Below are positions 57,731-64,000 of a stretch of 64,000 nucleotides of DNA, in pieces. How positions within the stretch are numbered: the first letter of the stretch is position 1; each line of letters starts with the position of its first letter. The notes under the pieces were generated by a model that saw only the letters and a list, made by a program, of their open reading frames with translations, did no database searches and was not told where the DNA came from. The DNA comes from Verrucomicrobiota bacterium (GTDB lineage Bacteria > Verrucomicrobiota > Verrucomicrobiia > Chthoniobacterales > Terrimicrobiaceae). The position numbers and the translations under genes are program-made. The DNA lies in contig JAFKMU010000044.1 in assembly GCA_017305195.1 (NCBI GenBank), forward strand, positions 62,001 through 126,000, read 5' to 3'.

Positions 57731-59311
57731 ATGACCGACGATAATCCGAACCTCTTCGAAGCTGAAACGGAAGCCGCTCCGAAGCGCCGGACCACCCGCA
57801 AAAAGACGGAGGCCGCACCCAAGGCGCCAGCACGCAAGCGCGCCGCGGCTCCCCGCAAGGCAAAGGCCGCCAAGACGGACGACGCCCCCGCCACGGTGGA
57901 ATCCGCACCCGCCGCGCAGGCCGAGCTTCCCGTGGCCGTGGCACCCACTCCCGTTTTGATTCCCGAGGCGCCGACCGCGCCGGAGGTTCCCGCCACGCCT
58001 GCGCCCGCTCCAGTGGAAGCCGCCCAGCCTGTCGAGGCTGCAGCGCAGCCCGCCGAAGCTCCCGAGCAGCAGGCGCCGCAGCAGCGGCAGTTTCGCGGAG
58101 ACCGTCCCCGGCACCATCAGCAGGGACGGCACAACAACGGCAACAACAATAACAACAACCAGCAGCCGCAGCAGCAGCGCCCGCAACAGCCGCCGCGCCC
58201 GCCTGAGCCTCCGACATTTGCCGAGGGCATTGTGGAGGTCTCCGGCAAGGGCTTTGGTTTCCTGCGCGAGCCGCGCCGCAACTTCTCACAGTCAAACAAC
58301 GACGTCTTCGTGACGCCCGAGGTGGTGCGCAAGCACGCCCTGCGCGATGGCATGTGGATTCGTGGTGAGACGCGCCGCGGCAGCCGTGGTCCGCAGCTCT
58401 TCAAGCTCCTCGAGATCGAGGGCCAGAGCCCGGATTCGTTCCAGAACCTGCCCGTCTTTGAGGAACTGACCACGATCAGCCCCAACAAGCGCATCCGCCT
58501 CGAAACCGTGCCGGAGCGTTACACGACCCGCGTGATGGACCTGATGACGCCGATCGGCAAGGGCCAGCGCGGCCTCATCGTGGCTCCGCCCCGCACGGGC
58601 AAGACGACCCTTTTGCAGCACATCGCCGACGCGGTGGTGCAGAATCACCCGGAGATGAAGCTCATCATCCTGCTCGTGGATGAACGTCCCGAGGAGGTGA
58701 CGGAGATCCGCCGCACGGTGCCGACCGCCGAACTGATGGCCAGCTCGAACGACTCGGACATCAAGACGCACACCCGCATCGCCCAGCTCGCCTCGGAGCG
58801 CGCCAAGCGCCTTGTGGAGATGGGCAAGGATGTGTTTGTGCTCATGGATTCGCTCACCCGTATCGGCCGCGCGTTCAACAACGCCCAGGGCGGCGGCGGA
58901 CGCACGATGTCGGGCGGCGTGGACTCCCGCGCTCTCGAAATCCCGCGCAAGATCTTCGCCGCGGCGCGCAATACGGAGGAATCCGGATCGCTCACCATCA
59001 TGGCCACGGCCTTGATCGAGACAAACAGCCGCATGGACGAGCTGATTTTCCAGGAGTTCAAGGGCACGGGCAACATGGAGCTGGTGCTGGATCGCAAGAT
59101 CAGCGACCAGCGCATCTACCCGGCCGTGGACATCTTCCTCTCCGGCACCCGCCGCGAGGAGCTGCTCCTCAGCCCTGAGGAACTCCACAAGATCAATGTC
59201 ATCCGCCGCGGTCTCGCGGGCCACAAGCCGATCGAAGCCATCGAGCGCCTGCTCTTCTTCATCCGCAAGTACCCGACCAACACCGAGTTGCTCCGGAACA
59301 TTCCGGGTTAA
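57731..59311 (+). CDS. rho: Transcription termination factor Rho with long low-complexity N-terminus
   Basis: RNA-dependent hexameric ATPase of 526 residues that ends transcription at unstructured C-rich RNA. An Ala/Pro/Lys-rich region (about residues 1-110) is followed by a Gln/Asn-rich tract at about residues 110-157 (NNGNNNNNNQQPQQQRPQQ). The RNA-binding cold-shock-like domain comes next (GIVEVSGKGFGFLREPRRN; FVTPEVVRKHALRDGMWIRG), then the ATPase with Walker A APPRTGKTTLLQ near residue 290, ILLVDERPEEVTEI, and the Q/R-loop segments. I chose the ATG at 57731. The N-terminal extension is absent in E. coli Rho and looks prion-like. Confidence 0.96.
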   Translation: MTDDNPNLFEAETEAAPKRRTTRKKTEAAPKAPARKRAAAPRKAKAAKTDDAPATVESAPAAQAELPVAVAPTPVLIPEAPTAPEVPATPAPAPVEAAQPVEAAAQPAEAPEQQAPQQRQFRGDRPRHHQQGRHNNGNNNNNNQQPQQQRPQQPPRPPEPPTFAEGIVEVSGKGFGFLREPRRNFSQSNNDVFVTPEVVRKHALRDGMWIRGETRRGSRGPQLFKLLEIEGQSPDSFQNLPVFEELTTISPNKRIRLETVPERYTTRVMDLMTPIGKGQRGLIVAPPRTGKTTLLQHIADAVVQNHPEMKLIILLVDERPEEVTEIRRTVPTAELMASSNDSDIKTHTRIAQLASERAKRLVEMGKDVFVLMDSLTRIGRAFNNAQGGGGRTMSGGVDSRALEIPRKIFAAARNTEESGSLTIMATALIETNSRMDELIFQEFKGTGNMELVLDRKISDQRIYPAVDIFLSGTRREELLLSPEELHKINVIRRGLAGHKPIEAIERLLFFIRKYPTNTELLRNIPG

Positions 59312-59385
59312 GCACGGATACGCAACGTTTCATAACTTTCCCCACCAGCCCCGGAGCAGCCCCCAGGCCGCTCCAACCCAGAAAG

Positions 59386-59417
59386 AGGCCCGCCTTAACC
59401 GGCGGGCCTTTCGTTTT
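59386..59417 (+). terminator. Intrinsic terminator after rho
   Basis: AGGCCCGCC (59386-59394) pairs perfectly with GGCGGGCCT (59401-59409) across a 6-nt loop TTAACC, followed by the T-rich TTTCGTTTT. It is a textbook Rho-independent terminator, 75 bp after the rho stop. It lies in the 301-bp gap before mraZ, which otherwise holds only the mraZ control region. Confidence 0.9.
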
Positions 59418-59558
59418 ATAGCCCGAGAATGACCAAAAACGGGCCAAAATGGGCTCCAAACCGCCAAAAAGTGCCATTTTTCTGCCGAAATCGCGCATAA
59501 GGGCCTGATGCGGAGGGGGTCAGAACTCGACGATTCCGATTGACTTCACACCCATAAA

Positions 59559-59584
59559 GTGGTGAAAAGTGGGGCGCTGTGGAG
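59559..59584 (+). promoter_or_regulatory. MraZ-type operator upstream of mraZ
   Basis: Three direct repeats GTGGTG (59559-59564), GTGGGG (59569-59574) and GTGGAG (59579-59584) are spaced exactly 10 bp apart, with a weaker fourth (ATGGTA at 59589-59594). This matches the tandem GTGG-type repeats bound by MraZ upstream of its own gene in other bacteria. A TTGACT lies at 59540-59545. The site predicts autorepression of the dcw cluster. Confidence 0.7.
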
Positions 59585-59612
59585 GCAAATGGTAACTGAA
59601 ACCTAAAATACG

Positions 59613-60062
59613 ATGGGACAAGACGCAACAACGCTCTACTCCGGGACCTTCGAACGTTCCATGGACGCGAAGAAGCGTGTTGCCGTGCCCGCATCGTGGC
59701 TTTCCCAGGAAGACGGAGAGCTTTTCCACGTGGTGCCCCATCCCACGGAGGGATATTTGATGGTGATGCCGACGGCGGAATTTGACCGCTGGGAGCAACG
59801 CATCCAGGAAACCTCCCTGCCGCCAGCGCAGAAACGCATGGCGATCCGCAAATTTTACAGTGAGGCCCACTCCGTCACGACGGACAAACAAGGGCGCATC
59901 CTGCTGAACGAAAAACACTGCGAACGCGCCGGATTGACCGACGAGGTGGTGTTCGTGGGTGGCCGAAGCCGCTTCGAGCTCTGGAGCCGGGCCAGGTACG
60001 CGGAGGTGGAAGCCTCCGAGACCCAGGCCTACCAGGAAGTGGCGGCAGCCATCGGACTCTAA
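59613..60062 (+). CDS. mraZ: Division and cell wall cluster regulator MraZ
   Basis: Regulator of 149 residues at the head of the dcw cluster. Two SpoVT/AbrB-like halves are visible: YSGTFERSMDAKKRVAVPAS with GYLMVMPTAEFDRW, and YSEAHSVTTDKQGRILLNEK with LTDEVVFVGGRSRFELWS. These match the conserved D-x-K-R-R-V-P-type and D-x-Q-G-R-I-L phrases of MraZ. Length is typical (about 140-155). Upstream repeats at 59559-59584 fit its own binding site. The next recognised cluster gene is rsmH, 147 bp downstream. Confidence 0.94.
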   Translation: MGQDATTLYSGTFERSMDAKKRVAVPASWLSQEDGELFHVVPHPTEGYLMVMPTAEFDRWEQRIQETSLPPAQKRMAIRKFYSEAHSVTTDKQGRILLNEKHCERAGLTDEVVFVGGRSRFELWSRARYAEVEASETQAYQEVAAAIGL

Positions 60063-60103
60063 CCAATTTCCAAGGTGATCCAACTCCTGAAACCAACAGA
60101 CTG

Positions 60104-60265
60104 ATGACCAAGCGCGGCCGGGTTTACTGCTTCGGATTCTGCTCCACGAAGGGCTCCGACGGAAAGCCACAAGGCCACGCCGCCATCAAGATCCGCCCCC
60201 GCAACGCGTATGAAATCGTGGGACTTCGAAGACCAGGCTCTTCTCATTTTGGAAAAACCAACTGA
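60104..60265 (+). CDS. Candidate small ORF between mraZ and rsmH (53 aa)
   Basis: The frame MTKRGRVYCFGFCSTKGSDG continues KPQGHAAIKIRPRNAYEIVG and ends FGKTN. It overlaps the first 56 bp of rsmH in another frame. The first 40 residues look protein-like (two Cys, basic), but no ribosome-binding site is seen. It could be a real small protein, or the space could be a leader controlling rsmH translation. Confidence 0.25.
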   Translation: MTKRGRVYCFGFCSTKGSDGKPQGHAAIKIRPRNAYEIVGLRRPGSSHFGKTN

Positions 60266-61196
60266 CAGCGAAAGTTCCTCCGGAGGCTATCACGTCCCCG
60301 TGATGCCCGAAGAGGTCGTCGCCCTGCTGCGTCCGGCCCCGGGCATGCTTTTCCTCGACGGCACAGCCGGAGGAGGAGGGCATACCGAGAAGCTGCTCCT
60401 GCATGGCGCGGACGTGATTGCCCTGGACCAGGACTCCGACGCGATCGCGCAATGCCATGACCGGCTGGCGACGTATGGCCGGAGGGTGCAGATCGTGCAG
60501 AGCAACTTTCGCAACGCGGGCTCGGTGCTCGACGGACTGGGCATCGACAAGGTGGGCGGCGCGCTGATCGACGTGGGCGTGTCCTCGCACCAGCTCGACA
60601 CGGCTTCCCGCGGCTTTGCCATGATGAAGGACGGCCCGCTCGACATGCGCATGGATCGCGAGAATCCGCGCACGGCGGCAGATATCGTCAATACCGAAAG
60701 CGCGGGCGAACTGGCCCGGATCTTCCGGGAATACGGCGAGGAGCCGCGGGCGATGCACATCGCGGCGAGGCTGGTGACGGCGCGGGAAAAGCGCCCGATC
60801 CTGACGACCTTTGACCTGACGGCGGCCATCGCCTCGATCGTCCCGCGCACGGGACCGCGGCACCCTGCGACGCGCATCTTCCAGGCCCTTCGGATCGCCG
60901 TGAACGACGAGCTTGGCGTCATCCGCGAGGGCCTCGAAGCGATCTCCCAGCGGCTGGCGCACGGGGCGCGTTTCGCCGTGATCACGTTTCACTCGCTCGA
61001 GGATCGCATCGTGAAGAACTACTTCCGCGACAAGAGCACCGAGTGGATCGACCGGCCCGAGTGGCCGGAGCCCCGCCGCAATCCTGAACGAATTTTCCGA
61101 CTCCTGACACCCCGGCCCATCGACCCGTCGAAGGAAGAGGTGGAAGCCAACCCACGCTCGCGCAGCGCCAAATTGCGCGTTGTCGAGCGTCTCTAA
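60210..61196 (+). CDS. rsmH: 16S rRNA m4C1402 methyltransferase RsmH
   Basis: S-adenosylmethionine-dependent methyltransferase of 328 residues acting on C1402 of 16S rRNA. The family begins YHVPVMPEEVVALLRP near residue 27. SAM motifs are FLDGTAGGGGHTEKLL and VIALDQDSDAI; also seen are GGALIDVGVSSHQLD, RGFAMMKDGPLDMRMD and FQALRIAVNDELGVI, with ARFAVITFHSLEDRIVK near the end. The first 25 residues are variable; start at 60210 (MKSWDFEDQ) is likely but a TTG at 60249 is possible. It is the second recognised gene of the dcw cluster. Confidence 0.95.
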   Translation: MKSWDFEDQALLILEKPTDSESSSGGYHVPVMPEEVVALLRPAPGMLFLDGTAGGGGHTEKLLLHGADVIALDQDSDAIAQCHDRLATYGRRVQIVQSNFRNAGSVLDGLGIDKVGGALIDVGVSSHQLDTASRGFAMMKDGPLDMRMDRENPRTAADIVNTESAGELARIFREYGEEPRAMHIAARLVTAREKRPILTTFDLTAAIASIVPRTGPRHPATRIFQALRIAVNDELGVIREGLEAISQRLAHGARFAVITFHSLEDRIVKNYFRDKSTEWIDRPEWPEPRRNPERIFRLLTPRPIDPSKEEVEANPRSRSAKLRVVERL

Positions 61197-61211
61197 CCCT
61201 ACTGCCTGACC

Positions 61212-61580
61212 ATGAGCACCAATCGCAGAAAAGAAGTGAACCAGATCCAGCTGGGACCGTTGTTCAAATGGCTGACGCTTGCCGTGATGATCGGCGGCTG
61301 CGGGCTGCTTTTTGTGTACGTGAAGAACCAGCAGCACACCCTGGGCCAGGAAACCCGCAAAGTGGAGATGCAGATTCGCGAGACGCGCTCGTACAACGAA
61401 GTGCTTCTGGCCAAGATTTCCCAGTTGTCCTCCCGACCGGCGCTGCAGCGCAAACTGGAGCAGACCATGGTGGCGCTCGTGCCCATCCAGGATAACTCCA
61501 TCGCCCGGCTCGTTCCTCCCGCGACAGCCGAAAGCGATGGTTTGCTGCGGACCGCTGCCAACGAGAGGTTTCGCCCGTGA
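61212..61580 (+). CDS. ftsL: FtsL-like cell division protein
   Basis: Bitopic membrane protein of 122 residues: a short cytoplasmic part, one membrane helix (LFKWLTLAVMIGGCGLLFVYV), then a coiled-coil periplasmic segment (QHTLGQETRKVEMQIRETRS). Sequence is poorly conserved in this family, so the call rests on its topology, size and location between rsmH and ftsI, the usual site of ftsL. It would recruit FtsW/FtsI with FtsB at the septum. The stop overlaps the GTG start of the transpeptidase gene. Confidence 0.8.
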   Translation: MSTNRRKEVNQIQLGPLFKWLTLAVMIGGCGLLFVYVKNQQHTLGQETRKVEMQIRETRSYNEVLLAKISQLSSRPALQRKLEQTMVALVPIQDNSIARLVPPATAESDGLLRTAANERFRP

Positions 61581-63355
61581 GATGGCTGGCCAGACGTCGA
61601 GCCGCTGTAGCCTGTGTCCTGGTCGCCCTGGTCTTCACAGGCTTTTCGGCGCGTCTGATCCACCTCCAGGTGGGGAAGCATGAGGAGTACTCCGCGATCG
61701 CAGCCTCGAAGCATAGCTTTCGCCAGATCGTCCCGGCCCGGCGCGGCCTGATCACGGATCGCAACGGAGAAATCCTCGCGGCCAACATGCCCGCACGCCG
61801 CGTCATCGCGGACGGCTCCCACATCAAGGACAAGGCCCCGCAGGTGGCGGAGGTCGCCTCACCGTATCTCGGCATCCCGGTCGACGAACTGACCAAGCTC
61901 CTGACGACGACGAGCAAGTTCAAGGTCATCATGCCCGAGCTCGATGAGGAGAAGGCTCTCGCGCTCCAGAAGGAGCTCGATAAGAAAGGCCTGCGCGGCC
62001 TCTACTTTACCCAGAACAGCATCCGCACCTACCCGAATGGGCCGATCCTGAGCCATGTGCTTGGCTTCATGAGCCGCAAAAACCCGAACGACGAGGTGCT
62101 CGTCGGCGTGGACGGCATCGAACGGAGCATGGAGGAGCAACTGCATGGCGAGGATGGATTCCGCCATATCGAGCACGACCGCGCGGGACGCGAGATCGTG
62201 GTTTATCGCGGCCAGGAGAAAGCTCCGCGCCACGGCTCAAATGTCGAGCTGACCATCGACATGGCGCTCCAGAGCATCCTCGAGGCGGAACTGGAAAATG
62301 CCTACCGCGAGCTGAAACCCGACACGGCCGTCGGCATCATCGCCGATCCCAAGACCGGCGAGATCCTCGCCATGTCCAACCGGCCCACCTTTGATCCCAA
62401 CAATCTCAACGGGACAAAGCCCGATGAGATGAAAAACCGCGCCATCATTGACATGGTGGAGCCGGGTTCCACCTTCAAGATCGTCGTGTCATCCGGCGCG
62501 CTCAGCGAGCACACGATCACGGAAAAAACCCAGATTTTTTGCGAGAACGGACGGTTCCTTTACGGAGGCCGCATCCTGAAAGACCACCACGGATATGGCA
62601 GCATGACCGTCGAGCAGATCCTGATCAAATCCTCCAACATCGGGTCGGCCAAGATGGCCCTGATGATGGGCGACGACAAATACTACGAGTACGTGCGGCG
62701 GTTCGGCTTCGGTGAACGCACGGGCGTGGCGCTGCCGGGCGAAATCCCGGGACTGGTACATCCCCCGGCCCGCTGGGACAAGCTGACCATCACCCGCATG
62801 GCGATGGGACATTCCGTGGCGGTGACGCCGCTCCAGATCGTGATGGGGATGTCGGTCATCGCCAATGGAGGCAAGCTGATGAAGCCGCAGATCGTTCACG
62901 CCATCAAGGATGAGGACGGCCAGGAGATCTATCGCTCCCAGCCCGAGGTGGTGCGCGAGGTCATCCCGGAGGCGACAGCCAAGTTTGTCAGCAAGGCGCT
63001 CACGGGCGTGTGCGATGACGGGGGCACGGCGACCCTGGCCCGCGTAAACGGCTACAATGTGGCGGGCAAAACCGGCACGGCGGAAAAGGTCAATCCCAAG
63101 GGCGGCTACATGGATGGCAAGTATGTGGTGTCCTTCGTCGGGTTCATGCCTGCGGAAGACCCGCGCTTCGTCTGCCTCATCATGATCGACAATGCCAAGC
63201 TTTCCTCGGGCCTGAACTATGGCGGCCTCGTAGCCGCTCCGGTTTTCTCCCGGGTCGCGGAGAAGACCGCCCGCTACCTCGACCTCGTCCCGAACGCACC
63301 TTCCATGCTGCCTATCGCACTTTCCGAACCTTCCAGCAGAAAGGTCACGCCATGA
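61577..63355 (+). CDS. ftsI: Peptidoglycan transpeptidase FtsI (penicillin-binding protein 3 type)
   Basis: Septal class B penicillin-binding protein of 592 residues. A membrane anchor (AAVACVLVALVFTGFSARLI) and a pedestal domain (IVPARRGLITDRNGEILAAN) lead to the transpeptidase. The SxxK nucleophile is Ser298 in VEPGSTFKIV, the SxN motif is KSSNIGSAKM, and KTG is at Lys498 in GKTGTAEK. Start is a GTG at 61577 overlapping the ftsL stop (GTGA). The stop in turn overlaps the murE start, so the dcw genes are tightly coupled. Confidence 0.95.
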   Translation: MRWLARRRAAVACVLVALVFTGFSARLIHLQVGKHEEYSAIAASKHSFRQIVPARRGLITDRNGEILAANMPARRVIADGSHIKDKAPQVAEVASPYLGIPVDELTKLLTTTSKFKVIMPELDEEKALALQKELDKKGLRGLYFTQNSIRTYPNGPILSHVLGFMSRKNPNDEVLVGVDGIERSMEEQLHGEDGFRHIEHDRAGREIVVYRGQEKAPRHGSNVELTIDMALQSILEAELENAYRELKPDTAVGIIADPKTGEILAMSNRPTFDPNNLNGTKPDEMKNRAIIDMVEPGSTFKIVVSSGALSEHTITEKTQIFCENGRFLYGGRILKDHHGYGSMTVEQILIKSSNIGSAKMALMMGDDKYYEYVRRFGFGERTGVALPGEIPGLVHPPARWDKLTITRMAMGHSVAVTPLQIVMGMSVIANGGKLMKPQIVHAIKDEDGQEIYRSQPEVVREVIPEATAKFVSKALTGVCDDGGTATLARVNGYNVAGKTGTAEKVNPKGGYMDGKYVVSFVGFMPAEDPRFVCLIMIDNAKLSSGLNYGGLVAAPVFSRVAEKTARYLDLVPNAPSMLPIALSEPSSRKVTP

Positions 63356-64000
63356 GCATGCCCTTGTCCCAGCTCCTTTCTGCCGCCGGCCTCCCCCATG
63401 CCGTGGCGAGCCCGAACCTGAAGATCGAATCCCTTTGCTATGATTCCCGCAAGGTGAAGCCTGGCGCCCTGTTCTTTGCCCTGAAAGGGGCGAAAGCCGA
63501 CGGTGGCGCCTTTGTCGCGCAGGCTGCCGAATTGGGGGCGGTTGCGATCGTCTCCGACGCTGCCTCGTCAGCCTGCGCGCTTCCTTTCATCGTGGTGCCT
63601 GATCCGCGTGCGACCATGGCGGACCTGGCGGCGGCCTTCTACGGGCGGCCGTCGGATTTCCTCAAGACCATGGGCGTGACCGGCACGAACGGCAAGACGA
63701 CCACGGCGTTCCTCGTGAAGCACCTGCTCGACGCCGACCAGCGCCGCTGCGGGCTGCTCGGCACCATCAAGTATTCGGTCGGCGACGAGGAGATCGACGC
63801 CCCGCGCACGACGCCGGAGTCGATCGACCTGCAGGAACTCCTCGCCCGCATGGTGAACTCGGGCAGCAAGGCCGTGGCGATGGAGGTCTCCAGCCATGCG
63901 CTGGTGCAGCACCGCGTGCGCGGCATCGAGTTTGACACGGCTGTCTTCACGAATCTCACGCAGGACCACCTCGACTATCACAAGACGATGGAGAAGTACT
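63352..64000 (+). CDS. murE: UDP-N-acetylmuramyl-tripeptide synthetase MurE (3' end outside window)
   Basis: Mur ligase adding the third amino acid (diaminopimelate or lysine) to UDP-MurNAc-dipeptide. The visible 216 residues start MSMPLSQLLSAAGLPHAVAS. They contain the N-terminal substrate domain (ESLCYDSRKVKPGALFFALK) and the ATP-binding P-loop GVTGTNGKTTTAFLV near residue 108. Next come LGTIKYSVGDEEIDAPRTTP, MEVSSHALVQHRVRGIEFD and TNLTQDHLDYHKTMEKY, all MurE marks. The frame runs through base 64000 without a stop. The start overlaps the ftsI stop (ATGA). Confidence 0.95.
   Translation, partial: MSMPLSQLLSAAGLPHAVASPNLKIESLCYDSRKVKPGALFFALKGAKADGGAFVAQAAELGAVAIVSDAASSACALPFIVVPDPRATMADLAAAFYGRPSDFLKTMGVTGTNGKTTTAFLVKHLLDADQRRCGLLGTIKYSVGDEEIDAPRTTPESIDLQELLARMVNSGSKAVAMEVSSHALVQHRVRGIEFDTAVFTNLTQDHLDYHKTMEKY

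Noticed and set aside
1..64000. tRNA, rRNA, insertion sequence or prophage genes
   Set aside because: None seen: no cloverleaf-like sequence, no transposase, integrase or phage structural protein among the plausible genes.

Overview
The window is about 64 kb of GC-rich bacterial chromosome with densely packed, mostly vertically coherent genes. It looks like a member of the Verrucomicrobiota, perhaps a soil or freshwater spartobacterium. The clues are three PEP-CTERM anchored exported proteins, two type II pseudopilin-like proteins with the H-X9-DG motif common in the PVC superphylum, several glycan-degrading enzymes and a dcw cluster. The assignment is an inference from gene content; no rRNA or tRNA gene is present to confirm it.

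Layout. 1-5 kb: end of a chromate-type transporter, a large five-PAS hybrid histidine kinase, and an overlapping HAD hydrolase. 5-12.4 kb (minus strand): a pseudopilin plus two PEP-CTERM proteins, then an orphan secreted protein, an amino-acid permease and a GH3 beta-glucosidase. 12.5-15.5 kb: NUDIX hydrolase, MpaB-like oxygenase, a small conserved protein, an orphan ABC ATPase and TrmL. 15.5-20.8 kb: SecA, a divergent 4-alpha-glucanotransferase and an HU/IHF protein. 20.8-29.5 kb is the accessory part. It holds four near-identical hairpin repeats, with three unrecognised + strand genes placed between or beside them, a second diverged repeat pair, a nucleoside hydrolase, a 2-hydroxyacid dehydrogenase, a pnuC-nadR NAD salvage pair, a frameshifted DUF4288-like gene and small membrane proteins. 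29.5-36.7 kb (minus strand): permease, VCBS/FG-GAP protein, sugar nucleotidyltransferase, APH-fold sugar kinase and GlgE, nearly without gaps. 37.1-42.0 kb: a tetR/adaptor/RND efflux cassette bracketed by a perfect 22-bp direct repeat. 42.2-47.0 kb: Lnt and purS-purQ-purL. 47.1-54.5 kb: a LacI-controlled glycan locus (PEP-CTERM protein, GH110-like protein, beta-helix protein, pseudopilin, Gfo/Idh/MocA oxidoreductase) with ATGA couplings. 54.5-57.7 kb: a lone antitoxin-like protein, an ABCG-like transporter and YebC. 57.7-64 kb: Rho with a prion-like Q/N segment, then the dcw cluster mraZ-rsmH-ftsL-ftsI-murE (cut by the window end), with a clear MraZ-type operator upstream of mraZ.

How the genes work together. 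Storage-glucan and oligosaccharide metabolism recurs (GH3, MalQ, GlgE with a sugar kinase and nucleotidyltransferase, the GH110-like locus), and exported surface proteins are mixed into the same operons. The housekeeping blocks (SecA, Lnt, PurSQL, Rho, dcw) look intact. The most unusual observations are the 22-bp repeat flanking the efflux cassette, the modular hairpin array at 20.9-22.9 kb, the frameshift in the DUF4288-like gene and the kinase/nucleotidyltransferase/GlgE operon.
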